From Lutibacter maritimus (GTDB taxonomy: Bacteria; Bacteroidota; Bacteroidia; Flavobacteriales; Flavobacteriaceae): a stretch of 64,000 nt of DNA. The DNA lies in the NCBI RefSeq assembly GCF_900116115.1, contig NZ_FOZP01000007.1, positions 175,385 through 239,384 of the forward strand. The letters are read 5' to 3'. The notes under the pieces were generated by a model. That model was not told the origin of the DNA, did no database searches, and saw only the letters and a program-made list of their open reading frames with translations. A program made the translations under genes and the position numbers. Shown here piece by piece: positions 7,835 to 16,160 of the stretch (its first letter is position 1; each line of letters begins with the position of its first letter).

Positions 7835-9109
7835 ATGGCAGAAATAATTACAATGCCACGTTTAAGTGATACAATGACCGAAGGAGTTGTTGCACAGTGG
7901 CTAAAAAAAGTAGGTGATAAAGTTTCAGAAGGCGATATTTTAGCTGAAATTGAAACAGATAAAGCTACCATGGAATTCGAATCTTTTAATGAAGGAACCT
8001 TACTTTATATTGGTTTAAAAGATGGCGAAAGTGCTCCAGTTGATTCTTTATTAGCAATTATTGGAGAAGAAGGTGAAAATATTGATGCTTTAATAAAAGA
8101 TTTTAAAGTTGAAAACACCAACACCAGTCAGGAAAAAAAAGAAACTAAAAAAGCAAGTGAAGAAGAAACTACTACTCCTGAAATTAAGGAAACTGTTGCT
8201 GAAACTAAAACTACTGCACCAAGTGCTCAAGTAGCTCCTGCAACAAATACATCGGGAAGAGTTGTAGCATCACCATTAGCTAAAAAAATAGCTGAAGATA
8301 AAGGAATTAATATAGCAACTATTGCTGGTTCTGGAGAAAATGGTAGAGTAATTAAACGTGATATTGAAAATTACGTTCCTGCTGCCGCAAATACAGCTAA
8401 TTCAACTACTACAGTAGCTTTAGGTGAAGAGAGTTTTGAAGAAATTACAAACTCACAAATGCGTAAAACCATTGCAAGAAGATTAGCTGAATCTAAATTT
8501 ACAGCTCCACATTATTATTTAATGATAGAGTTAGATATGGACAATGCTATTGCTTCTCGTAAAGTAATTAATAATTTACCTGACACTAAAGTATCTTTTA
8601 ATGACATTGTGGTAAAAGCAAGCGCAATGGCATTAAAAAAACATCCAAAAGTAAATTCTCAATGGTTTGATGATAAAATAAGAATTAATCATCATGTAAA
8701 TATTGGTGTTGCTGTTGCTGTTGAAGATGGGTTAGTAGTTCCTGTAATTCCTTTCACTGATCAAAAAAGTATGACACAAATTGGTGCTGAAGTTAAAGAT
8801 ATGGCTGTTAGAGCGAAATCTAAAAAATTAACACCTGCTGAAATGCAAGGAAGTACTTTTACAGTTTCTAACCTAGGTATGTTTGGAATTTCAGAATTTA
8901 CATCAATTATAAATCAGCCAAACTCGGCAATTTTATCTGTAGGAGCAATTATTGAAAAACCTGTTGTTAAAAACGGACAAATTGTTGTTGGAAATACTAT
9001 GAAAGTAACTTTAGCCTGTGACCATAGAACTGTTGATGGAGCAACAGGATCTGCATTTTTACAAACTCTAAAAGATTTTGTTGAAAATCCAGTTACAATG
9101 TTAGCATAA
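7835..9109 (+). CDS. pdhC: Pyruvate dehydrogenase E2, dihydrolipoamide acetyltransferase
   Basis: A 424-residue protein with the standard E2 order. One lipoyl domain covers residues 1-80, with lipoyl-lysine Lys43 in EIETDKATMEF. A Thr/Glu/Ala-rich linker runs about 95-140. A peripheral-subunit-binding domain lies about 143-175 (ASPLAKKIAEDKGINIATIA). The acyltransferase core carries DHRTVDGATG with catalytic His397 and Asp401. It transfers acetyl groups from lipoamide to CoA and forms the core of the complex. It starts immediately after pdhA and is followed by a strong terminator, so the operon is probably just these two genes. Confidence 0.95.
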   Translation: MAEIITMPRLSDTMTEGVVAQWLKKVGDKVSEGDILAEIETDKATMEFESFNEGTLLYIGLKDGESAPVDSLLAIIGEEGENIDALIKDFKVENTNTSQEKKETKKASEEETTTPEIKETVAETKTTAPSAQVAPATNTSGRVVASPLAKKIAEDKGINIATIAGSGENGRVIKRDIENYVPAAANTANSTTTVALGEESFEEITNSQMRKTIARRLAESKFTAPHYYLMIELDMDNAIASRKVINNLPDTKVSFNDIVVKASAMALKKHPKVNSQWFDDKIRINHHVNIGVAVAVEDGLVVPVIPFTDQKSMTQIGAEVKDMAVRAKSKKLTPAEMQGSTFTVSNLGMFGISEFTSIINQPNSAILSVGAIIEKPVVKNGQIVVGNTMKVTLACDHRTVDGATGSAFLQTLKDFVENPVTMLA

Positions 9110-9126
9110 CATTTTTACAAATAAAT

Positions 9127-9162
9127 AAAAAGCCTATTATTTTAAAATAATAGGCTTTTTTT
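9127..9162 (+). terminator. Terminator after pdhC
   Basis: Long perfect palindrome AAAAGCCTATTATTTT / AAAATAATAGGCTTTT followed by T residues, 18 bases after the pdhC stop. Confidence 0.85.
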
Positions 9163-9353
9163 ATATTAAAAAAATTATTTTTTGAAATAAACACAACTGT
9201 TTACTTCTAACATTTCAAAAGTTTTTGAATTATTTTTAACTCTACAAAACTTATTGCTACTCCAAGAAATTAATGCATTGATCTTTGAAGTAAGCTACTT
9301 TGTATTGTTTTAAGCCTAAACCTATAGTAGAGTTCAAAAATAATATAGTACAT
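9163..9353. other. Non-coding gap with a short decayed-looking minus-strand frame
   Basis: No complete gene is seen between the pdhC and rpmE2 terminators. On the minus strand, 9294 to 9175 reads as 39 codons with coding-like composition (ISWSSNKFCRV, then FEMLEVNSCVYFKK and a stop) but no start codon. The preceding 60 bases continue in another frame as KQYKVAYFKDQ. This would fit a small gene broken by a frameshift, but the stretch is too short to be sure and I do not recognise the product. Confidence 0.25.
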
Positions 9354-9385
9354 AAAAAAACCTTCAAAATTTTTTTGAAGGTTTT
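9354..9385 (-). terminator. Terminator after rpmE2
   Basis: On the minus strand a 13-bp stem AAAACCTTCAAAA / TTTTGAAGGTTTT is followed by a run of seven T residues, 28 bases downstream of the rpmE2 stop. Confidence 0.85.
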
Positions 9386-9412
9386 AAATATTTTTAAATT
9401 ATAGAAATCTAA

Positions 9413-9664
9413 TTATTTTTTAAACTTAGCATATTTAGATTTAAACTTATCAATACGTCCTGCAGTGTCAATTAATTTAGACTTACCTGTGTAAAAAGGA
9501 TGTGATGTTCTTGAAATCTCTAATTTTACTAAAGGGTATTCAACACCATCTACATCAAGAGTCTCCTTTGTATTCACTGTAGAACGAGTCAAAAACACAT
9601 CTTCATTAGACATATCTTTAAATGCTACCAATCTATAATTTTCTGGGTGTATACCTTTTTTCAT
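9413..9664 (-). CDS. rpmE2: Type B 50S ribosomal protein L31
   Basis: An 83-residue protein that matches L31 type B throughout: [20 protein letters not shown] at the start, then [12 protein letters not shown] and a basic C terminus ([11 protein letters not shown]). The zinc-binding CxxC pair of type A L31 is absent, so this is the zinc-independent form. It is a component of the large ribosomal subunit near the central protuberance. It is monocistronic, with its own promoter (9704-9732) and terminator. Confidence 0.97.
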   Translation of the reverse strand: MKKGIHPENYRLVAFKDMSNEDVFLTRSTVNTKETLDVDGVEYPLVKLEISRTSHPFYTGKSKLIDTAGRIDKFKSKYAKFKK

Positions 9665-9703
9665 CGTGAACTCGTTTTAAATCTATTTTTATTTTTCAGA
9701 CTG

Positions 9704-9732
9704 CAAATTTAACTATATTTTTGAAACTTCAA
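9704..9732 (-). promoter_or_regulatory. Promoter of rpmE2 (TTG-N18-TAAATTTG)
   Basis: On the minus strand a TTG (9732-9730) and an exact TAnnTTTG box (9711-9704) are separated by 18 bases, a full match to the Bacteroidota primary sigma-factor consensus. The box lies 39 bases upstream of the rpmE2 start. Confidence 0.7.
9716..9723 (+). promoter_or_regulatory. -7 element (TATTTTTG) for the 9785-16160 gene run
   Basis: Exact TAnnTTTG match 61 bases before the cyclotransferase start. It lies within the span of the opposing rpmE2 promoter. No TTG at the right distance was seen. Confidence 0.4.
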
Positions 9733-9784
9733 ACAAATAATTTATTTTATTTACACAAATATCTATTAATCTTTATTTAAAGCT

Positions 9785-10819
9785 ATGTTATACAGATCAA
9801 TTTTAGGAATTTTCATCATTTCACTACTAATTTCCTGTAAAAGTGAGTACAAATTTATACTAAATTCTCCAACAAAGATTCAAATTAACGAAGAATTAAC
9901 CTTCTCGGTAACCGAAAAAGAGAACAAACCAATTGATTCTGTTCAGTTTTCAATTGATAATATTAAAATTAAAGCCAATGGAAATTCAGCTACGTTAAAT
10001 ATTGCTAACTATAAATTAGGAAAACACACCATTACTGCCATACTTTTTTTTGAAAACAAAACAGAAAAAGTAACAAACGTAATTTACTTTATGGCAGATG
10101 CTGCACCAGAAATTTTTACCTATAAAATAATTAACACTTATCCGCATGATAAAAATGCATATACTCAGGGACTAGAATATTACAATGGGTTTTTGTATGA
10201 AGGAACTGGTAGAAAAGGAACATCATCAATTAGAAAAGTTGAATTAACTACTGGAAAAGTGTTACAAAAAGAAGATTTAGATGCAACTTATTTTGGTGAA
10301 GGAATTACCCTTTTTAACAACAAAATATACCAATTAACTTGGCAAGATGGCGTTGGATTTATTTATGATTTAGAAACTTTTAAAAAAGAAAAAGAATTTA
10401 AATATACCAAAAGTAGAGAAGGTTGGGGTTTAACACATAATGGTGAAAAATTAATAAAATCAGACGGTACGGAACGAATTTGGTTTTTAAATCCAGAAAC
10501 ACTTTTAGAAGAAAGTTATATTGAAGCCTACACAAATCAGCAAAAAGTTGAAAAATTAAATGAGTTAGAATATGTAAATGGTAAAATTTACGCCAATATA
10601 TGGCAAAAAAATTCAATCCTTATTGTTGATCCAACTTCGGGGAAAGTTTTAGGTGTTGCTGATTTAAATGGTTTAAAAGACGAAGTATTAAAAACGCAAC
10701 AATTAGAAGATCAAGATGAAGTATTAAATGGGATTGCTTATGACAAAGAAAATGACAGATTATTTGTAACTGGTAAAAACTGGGGCAAATTATTTGAAAT
10801 TGAATTGATGAAAAAATAA
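9785..10819 (+). CDS. Glutaminyl-peptide cyclotransferase (plant-type fold), lipoprotein
   Basis: A 344-residue protein. A lipoprotein signal ends at Cys18 (SLLISC). After an Ig-like N-terminal region (about 20-105), residues about 115-344 match the five-bladed beta-propeller glutamine cyclotransferase family: YPHDKNAYTQGLEYYNGFLY, GEGITLFNNKIYQLTWQDG, LNELEYVNGKIYANIWQKN and LNGIAYDKENDRLFVTGKNW. The enzyme converts N-terminal glutamine of exported proteins to pyroglutamate. As a lipoprotein with Lys, Ser and Glu after the Cys it probably faces the periplasm. Every recognisable signal-peptidase-I substrate in this window has Gln at the predicted +1 position, which would supply its substrates. 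It is first in a same-strand run. Confidence 0.88.
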   Translation: MLYRSILGIFIISLLISCKSEYKFILNSPTKIQINEELTFSVTEKENKPIDSVQFSIDNIKIKANGNSATLNIANYKLGKHTITAILFFENKTEKVTNVIYFMADAAPEIFTYKIINTYPHDKNAYTQGLEYYNGFLYEGTGRKGTSSIRKVELTTGKVLQKEDLDATYFGEGITLFNNKIYQLTWQDGVGFIYDLETFKKEKEFKYTKSREGWGLTHNGEKLIKSDGTERIWFLNPETLLEESYIEAYTNQQKVEKLNELEYVNGKIYANIWQKNSILIVDPTSGKVLGVADLNGLKDEVLKTQQLEDQDEVLNGIAYDKENDRLFVTGKNWGKLFEIELMKK

Positions 10820-10858
10820 TTGTAACTATTTTATATTAAATTTACAGAAAACCAACCT

Positions 10859-12382
10859 ATGCGTACTCGTTTTTTTTCTTTATTGCTATTACTAATAATA
10901 CTTGTAATATCTTGTAGAAAAGATTTTTCAACAGAATTAAGCACAGGTAAGTTACTTTTTTCAAAAGACACTGTTTTTTTAGATACCGTTTTTACCAATA
11001 TTGGCTCAAGCACCTATAATTTAAAAGTGTACAACAAAAGTAATAACGCAATTAACATTCCAAGTGTAAAATTGGGCAGAGGAGAAAATTCCATGTACCG
11101 TTTAAATATTGATGGAAAACCTGGAAAAGTTTTTGAAAATATTGAAATTTTAGCCAAAGACAGTATTTATATATTTATTGAAACAACCATCAATTATAAT
11201 ACTGTTACCAATCCTATTTATACCGATTCTATTGTTTTTGATAGTGAAAATTATTTACAAGATGTAAAACTAATTACCTTAGTTAAAGATGCGCACTTTC
11301 TATTTCCATCAAAAAATACACAAGGAATTGTAGAAACTATTAACATAGGTGTTAATGAAGCTGGTGAAAATATTAAAATTAACGGATTTTATTTAAACGA
11401 AAACACCACATTTACAAACGAAAAACCCTATGTAATTTATGGTTATTGCGCTATTCCATCAGCAAAAACTTTAACTATTGATGCTGGTACAAACATTTTT
11501 TTTCATAAAAACTCTGGTTTAATAGTTTCTAAAAATGCAACTTTAAATATTAATGGCACATTAAATAATCAAGTTATTATTGAAGGCGATAGATTAGAAC
11601 CGAGTTTTAGTAACATTCCCGGACAATGGGGCGCTATTTGGTTACGCGCCGGAAGTAAAAACAATTCCATACACAATACAATTATAAAAAATGCTTCTAT
11701 TGGTATAATTTCCGATTCTATTGGAAACAGCTCATCTCCTACTTTAATTATAAAAAATACACAAATTTATAATAGTTCAAATTTTGGAATTTTAGGAAGA
11801 GAAACAAATATTACCGGAGAAAATTTGGTAATTAATAATAGCGGACAATCCTCTTTAGCCTGCACTATTGGTGGAACTTATAATTTTACACACGCCACTT
11901 TTACTAATTTTTGGAATAACAATTTTAGAGAATTTCCAACAGTACTAATTAATAATTATTACGCTTATTCACAAAACAACAATCAAATTGTAGTTGCAAA
12001 AGATTTATTTGCTGCCAACTTTACAAATTGTATTATTGATGGTAGCAATAACATTGAATTAATAATTGATAAGGCTGAAGGTGCTTCTTTTAATTTTTTA
12101 TTTAAAAATAATTTGCTAAAATTTAATGATTATAATAGCACATATTCTTCCATACCTGAATATGATTTTGCAAATACAGCAAATTATCAGAACAATATTT
12201 TAAATGGAAAATCTCATTTTAAAAACCCAAAAAATAACGAATTAATAATTGGAGAAAAATCAGATGCAATTGAAAAAGCTACTATTCAAGGCACACAATT
12301 TGTACCAAATGATATTTTAGGTGTTTTAAGAACATCTCCAGCAGATATTGGCGCTTACCAACACATAATTTTTGAGAACTAA
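10859..12382 (+). CDS. Lipoprotein with right-handed beta-helix repeats, function unknown
   Basis: A 507-residue protein with a lipoprotein signal ending at Cys19 (ILVISC). Residues about 25-130 look like an Ig-like domain (FLDTVFTNIGSSTYNLKVYN). Residues about 170-450 form short Asn/Ile-rich repeats typical of a parallel beta-helix (LTIDAGTNIFFHKNSGLIVS, TLNINGTLNNQVIIEG, IHNTIIKNASIGIISDS). No catalytic residues of a polysaccharide lyase were recognised. The gene lies 39 bases after the cyclotransferase and 2 bases before the dehydrogenase, so it is probably in the same transcript. It may be an envelope structural or carbohydrate-binding protein; the role is inferred only from the fold. Confidence 0.75.
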   Translation: MRTRFFSLLLLLIILVISCRKDFSTELSTGKLLFSKDTVFLDTVFTNIGSSTYNLKVYNKSNNAINIPSVKLGRGENSMYRLNIDGKPGKVFENIEILAKDSIYIFIETTINYNTVTNPIYTDSIVFDSENYLQDVKLITLVKDAHFLFPSKNTQGIVETINIGVNEAGENIKINGFYLNENTTFTNEKPYVIYGYCAIPSAKTLTIDAGTNIFFHKNSGLIVSKNATLNINGTLNNQVIIEGDRLEPSFSNIPGQWGAIWLRAGSKNNSIHNTIIKNASIGIISDSIGNSSSPTLIIKNTQIYNSSNFGILGRETNITGENLVINNSGQSSLACTIGGTYNFTHATFTNFWNNNFREFPTVLINNYYAYSQNNNQIVVAKDLFAANFTNCIIDGSNNIELIIDKAEGASFNFLFKNNLLKFNDYNSTYSSIPEYDFANTANYQNNILNGKSHFKNPKNNELIIGEKSDAIEKATIQGTQFVPNDILGVLRTSPADIGAYQHIIFEN

Positions 12383-12384
12383 CT

Positions 12385-13065
12385 ATGAAAAATATAATTA
12401 TTACAGGAACAAGTCGCGGAATTGGTTTTGAATTGGCGCAACTTTTCGCAAAAAATAACTACAACGTTTTGGCAATTTCCAGAAATGCTGAACCTCTAAA
12501 AAAACTGAACTTAAAAAACATATCAACTTTATCGGTAGATTTATCTGATGAGCATGATTTTAAAAAAGTCACTGATTTTGTTTCAAAAAATTGGAAAAAA
12601 GTAGATGTTTTAATTCATAATGCAGGAAAATTAATTAATAAACCTTTTGAAAAATTATCTTCAAAAGATTTTTTTGATGTTTACTCTATAAATGTTTTTG
12701 CTGTAGCACAATTAACAAGTGTTTTAATTCCATTTTTATCAAAAGGAAGTCATGTTGTTATAATTAGTAGTATTGGAGGCGTTCAAGGAAGTATGAAGTT
12801 TTCTGGTTTAGCAGCTTATAGCTCCTCAAAAGGAGCGGTTATAACTTTATCAGAATTACTTGCCGAAGAATATAAAGAACAACAAATTTCATTTAATGTT
12901 TTAGCTTTAGGTGCAGTTCAAACAGAAATGTTACAAGAAGCTTTCCCTGGATACAAAGCTCCAATTTCTGCTGAAGAAATGGCAAATTATATTTACAACT
13001 TTGCTTTAACTGGAAACAAATATTACAATGGTAAAATATTAGAAGTTTCTTCAACTACTCCTTAA
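12385..13065 (+). CDS. Short-chain dehydrogenase/reductase (SDR) family protein
   Basis: A 226-residue cytoplasmic protein of classical SDR length. The nucleotide-binding TGTSRGIG motif is at residues 7-14, NAG follows in LIHNAGKLINKP, a catalytic serine lies in VVIISSIGG, and the active-site pair is Tyr145 and Lys149 in AAYSSSKGA. An NAD(P)-dependent oxidoreductase on an unknown substrate. It begins 2 bases after the beta-helix gene and is followed after 3 bases by the SprT-like gene, so it belongs to the same operon. The sequence gives no substrate clue. Confidence 0.9.
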   Translation: MKNIIITGTSRGIGFELAQLFAKNNYNVLAISRNAEPLKKLNLKNISTLSVDLSDEHDFKKVTDFVSKNWKKVDVLIHNAGKLINKPFEKLSSKDFFDVYSINVFAVAQLTSVLIPFLSKGSHVVIISSIGGVQGSMKFSGLAAYSSSKGAVITLSELLAEEYKEQQISFNVLALGAVQTEMLQEAFPGYKAPISAEEMANYIYNFALTGNKYYNGKILEVSSTTP

Positions 13066-13068
13066 TTT

Positions 13069-13653
13069 ATGATTGAAAAAATATCAAAATATCTTCCAGA
13101 AAATTCAATATATTTAGTTCAAGAAATTTTAGAAGAACACCACATTTTAATTAAAGTTGTAAATAAAAGAACCAGTAAACACGGTGATTTTAAAAGGTTT
13201 CCAAATGGTTCTTTTCAAATAACTATAAATAATAGTTTAAATCAATACCAATTTTTACTAACTTTAATACATGAAATTGCTCATTTTGTTACATACAAGC
13301 AAAGTAAAAGAGTAAAACCACATGGAATAGAGTGGAAAAGAAACTTTCAACATTTAATGTTGCCTTTTGTACAGCCAACTATTTATCCAGCATCGGTTTT
13401 ACCTTTTTTAGCTAATTATTTAAAAAACCCTAAAGCTAGTACAGGATCTGATGTGAAATTAACTTTTGCTTTAAAACAATTTGATGAAATATCCGGAAAG
13501 AATTTTATATTTGAATTAAATGAAGGAAGTGTATTTCACTTTAATGGCAAAACCTATAAAAAAGGAATAACTAGAAGAACAAGAATTGAGTGTTTAGAAA
13601 CTAGCAGTAATAGAATCTATTTATTCAATCAAAATGCAGAAGTAGAAATTTAA
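13069..13653 (+). CDS. SprT-like zinc metalloprotease-fold protein
   Basis: A 194-residue protein with an HEIAH zinc motif at residues 68-72 in LLTLIHEIAHFVTYK. It is followed by PHGIEWKRNFQHLM, which carries the third ligand region of SprT/Spartan-type domains. The rest matches flavobacterial SprT-domain proteins, including a C-terminal FHFNGKTYKKGITRRTRIEC that resembles the YrdC/SprT zinc-ribbon tail without a cysteine cluster. No signal peptide is seen, so it should be cytoplasmic. SprT-like proteins elsewhere cut DNA-protein crosslinks, but the bacterial role is not established. It sits 3 bases after the SDR gene and 6 bases before manC. Confidence 0.85.
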   Translation: MIEKISKYLPENSIYLVQEILEEHHILIKVVNKRTSKHGDFKRFPNGSFQITINNSLNQYQFLLTLIHEIAHFVTYKQSKRVKPHGIEWKRNFQHLMLPFVQPTIYPASVLPFLANYLKNPKASTGSDVKLTFALKQFDEISGKNFIFELNEGSVFHFNGKTYKKGITRRTRIECLETSSNRIYLFNQNAEVEI

Positions 13654-13659
13654 AAAACT

Positions 13660-14736
13660 ATGAACAAAAATTATTATGCCGTTATTATGGCTGGAGGAAT
13701 AGGATCTCGTTTTTGGCCAATGAGTACAAAACAATTTCCAAAACAATTTCATGATATTTTAGGAACAGGAACTTCCTTAATTCAACAAACATCAAAAAGA
13801 TTTGAGCAAATAATTCCTTCAGAAAACATTTTAATAGCTACACATAAAGATTACCAAACATTGGTAAAAAAACATTTACCAAATATACCAACAAGTAATA
13901 TTTTATTAGAACCTGCAATGCGCAATACAGCGCCTTGTATTTTATATAGCGCATTAAAAATTTACAATCAAAATCCGGATGGAATCATGATTGTAGCTCC
14001 TTCAGATCATTTGATTGAAAACGAGTCGGCTTTTATTGATAATATTAAAACTTCACTAAAATTTTGTGATGATAATGATGTATTAGTAACTCTTGGCATA
14101 AAACCAACATTTCCAAATACAGGTTATGGTTATATTAAATATATAGATTCTGAAGAAACCATAAAAAAAGTAAATTCCTTTACAGAAAAACCAAATTTAG
14201 AAAAAGCACAAGAGTTTTTAAATGATGGTAGATATCTTTGGAATGCAGGAATTTTTGTTTGGAGTGTAAAATCAATTCTTCAGCAATTTCAACTTAATTT
14301 ACCTAAAATGTTTGCGCTTTTTAATTCAGAAAACAGTATTTACAATACTAGTTTAGAAGTTGATTTTATAAATACTATTTATGAAACTTCTGAAAATATT
14401 TCAATAGATTTTGGAATTATGGAAAAAGCAACCAACGTTTTTGTGCTTCCTGCAACATTTGTTTGGAATGATTTAGGTACTTGGTTATCACTTTATGAAA
14501 ATTTAGAAAAAGATAAGAATAAAAATGCAACGGTTGGCGGACAAGTAATTTATAATAACGCTAACAACAATATTGTACGAACTCAAAACCACAAAAAAGT
14601 AGTAATACAAGGTTTAAATGATTATATTGTAATTGAAGAAAATGATATTTTATTAATTTGTCCTAAAAATAACGAGCAAGAGATTAAAACAATTAGAGAA
14701 CAAGTTAAAAATAAATTTGGTGACAACTTTGTTTAA
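13660..14736 (+). CDS. manC: Mannose-1-phosphate guanylyltransferase
   Basis: A 358-residue cytoplasmic nucleotidyltransferase. The signature MAGGIGSRFWPMSTKQFPKQ is at residues 10-29. PAMRNTAPCI, PSDHLI and FTEKPNLEKAQEFL mark the sugar-nucleotide site, and the C terminus forms a left-handed beta-helix-like tail (VVIQGLNDYIVIEENDILLI). It makes GDP-mannose from mannose-1-phosphate and GTP for glycan synthesis. At 358 residues it lacks the C-terminal phosphomannose isomerase domain of bifunctional ManC proteins. It lies 6 bases downstream of the SprT-like gene and 11 bases upstream of the DUF389 gene. Confidence 0.92.
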   Translation: MNKNYYAVIMAGGIGSRFWPMSTKQFPKQFHDILGTGTSLIQQTSKRFEQIIPSENILIATHKDYQTLVKKHLPNIPTSNILLEPAMRNTAPCILYSALKIYNQNPDGIMIVAPSDHLIENESAFIDNIKTSLKFCDDNDVLVTLGIKPTFPNTGYGYIKYIDSEETIKKVNSFTEKPNLEKAQEFLNDGRYLWNAGIFVWSVKSILQQFQLNLPKMFALFNSENSIYNTSLEVDFINTIYETSENISIDFGIMEKATNVFVLPATFVWNDLGTWLSLYENLEKDKNKNATVGGQVIYNNANNNIVRTQNHKKVVIQGLNDYIVIEENDILLICPKNNEQEIKTIREQVKNKFGDNFV

Positions 14737-14747
14737 AATAATTTAAA

Positions 14748-16160
14748 ATGGAAACTACCAACAACTCTGAAAACACCCCGGAAAAAGTTCATCCTATTAG
14801 TCTTATAGCTATATTTAATAGTATAAGAGCATTTTTGCATGATATTTTAGACATTAGACAAGATACTAATTCAAAAGGTACCATTGAAGATATTAAAGGA
14901 AATATCTCCATGAAAGGACATACTGCTTGGGTACTGGTTTTTTCAATTTTAATTGCATCTATAGGTTTAAATGTTAGTTCTCCAGCAGTTGTTATTGGAG
15001 CGATGTTAATTTCACCGCTAATGGGACCAATTTTAGGCGTTGGTCTATCAATTGGCATTAATGATATAGATACTTTAAAGCGCTCATTAACAAATTTAGG
15101 TGTAATGGTATCTTTAAGTTTAACAACATCATTTTTGTTTTTTTTAATTCCATTATTTAGAAATGAAACACCTGAATTATTAGCCAGAATTGCACCAGAT
15201 GTTCGCGATGTATTTATTGCAATGGCTGGTGGATTGGCTTTAATTATAGCATTAAGTAGACGAAGCCAACAAACAAATACCATAGCTGGTGTTGCAATTG
15301 CTACTGCTTTAATGCCTCCTTTGTGTACAGCCGGGTACGGATTAGCTGTTGGTAATTTAAGTTACTTTGCCGGAGCCATGTTTCTTTTTACAATAAATAC
15401 CATTTTTATTGCATTGGCAACGTTTGTTATTGTCAAGTTTTTAAAATTTCCAATGGTAAAATATATCAATTCTGAAAAAAGAAAAAAAGTAGCAAGAATG
15501 GCTTCATTTATTGCACTTTTAGTATTTTCTGGAAGTATTTATATGTTTTTTAATTTATATATAGAAAACAGATTTAAACAAAATGCACAAAATTTAATTA
15601 ATGATATTAAAAAAAGTGGCATTAGCATAATTGATGAAGTTGCAGAAAATATCAATTATTCAGGAAAAAGTATTCAAGTTTTTATTTATGGAGATAAATT
15701 ATCTGCAGACGAAATTGAAAAATGGAAATCTAAATTACCAGAATATGGTCTTGCTGGAACTCAACTTATATTAAAACAAGGTGTGGACGATTCTGACTTA
15801 AGACATGAGGTAAAAAACTTGACTGAACTATATTCCCAAAATCAAAAAATAATTTCATCAAGAGATGAATCTATCAAAGAAAAAGAAGAAAAAATAAAGC
15901 TTTTAGAAACTCAACTTAATAAATACTTTAATTCTCAAATTCCGTTTATTCAAATAAGTGAAGAAGCTAAAGCCAATTACAATGGTTTAAAACAAATTAG
16001 TTATGGTGTTATTGTACAAAATAATTTTAGTAAAGTTGATACCTTAACCGTATTTAATACCGAATGGAACGATTCTAATCCAAAATCAAAAGAGCAAAAG
16101 GCTTTATTACAAAAATGGCTTAAAATAAGATTAAACAAAGATAATATTCTGGTAAATTAA
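14748..16160 (+). CDS. DUF389 family integral membrane protein
   Basis: A 470-residue protein. After a cytoplasmic N terminus, residues about 60-270 contain six or so membrane segments with the family hallmarks SSPAVVIGAMLISPLMGPIL and NTIAGVAIATALMPPLCTAG. Residues about 270-470 are hydrophilic, with a coiled-coil segment (about 355-395, rich in Glu/Lys). The family (TIGR00341-like) is widespread but has no settled function. It is the last gene of the run from 9785, and its stop overlaps the stop of the convergent TonB-dependent receptor by 3 bases, with no terminator between them. Confidence 0.88.
   Translation: METTNNSENTPEKVHPISLIAIFNSIRAFLHDILDIRQDTNSKGTIEDIKGNISMKGHTAWVLVFSILIASIGLNVSSPAVVIGAMLISPLMGPILGVGLSIGINDIDTLKRSLTNLGVMVSLSLTTSFLFFLIPLFRNETPELLARIAPDVRDVFIAMAGGLALIIALSRRSQQTNTIAGVAIATALMPPLCTAGYGLAVGNLSYFAGAMFLFTINTIFIALATFVIVKFLKFPMVKYINSEKRKKVARMASFIALLVFSGSIYMFFNLYIENRFKQNAQNLINDIKKSGISIIDEVAENINYSGKSIQVFIYGDKLSADEIEKWKSKLPEYGLAGTQLILKQGVDDSDLRHEVKNLTELYSQNQKIISSRDESIKEKEEKIKLLETQLNKYFNSQIPFIQISEEAKANYNGLKQISYGVIVQNNFSKVDTLTVFNTEWNDSNPKSKEQKALLQKWLKIRLNKDNILVN

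Noticed and set aside
16157..16160. Overlap of the DUF389 and TonB-receptor stops as a special regulatory device
   Set aside because: Short convergent overlaps of stop codons are common in compact genomes; the murF/kinase pair (33174-33188) shows the same.
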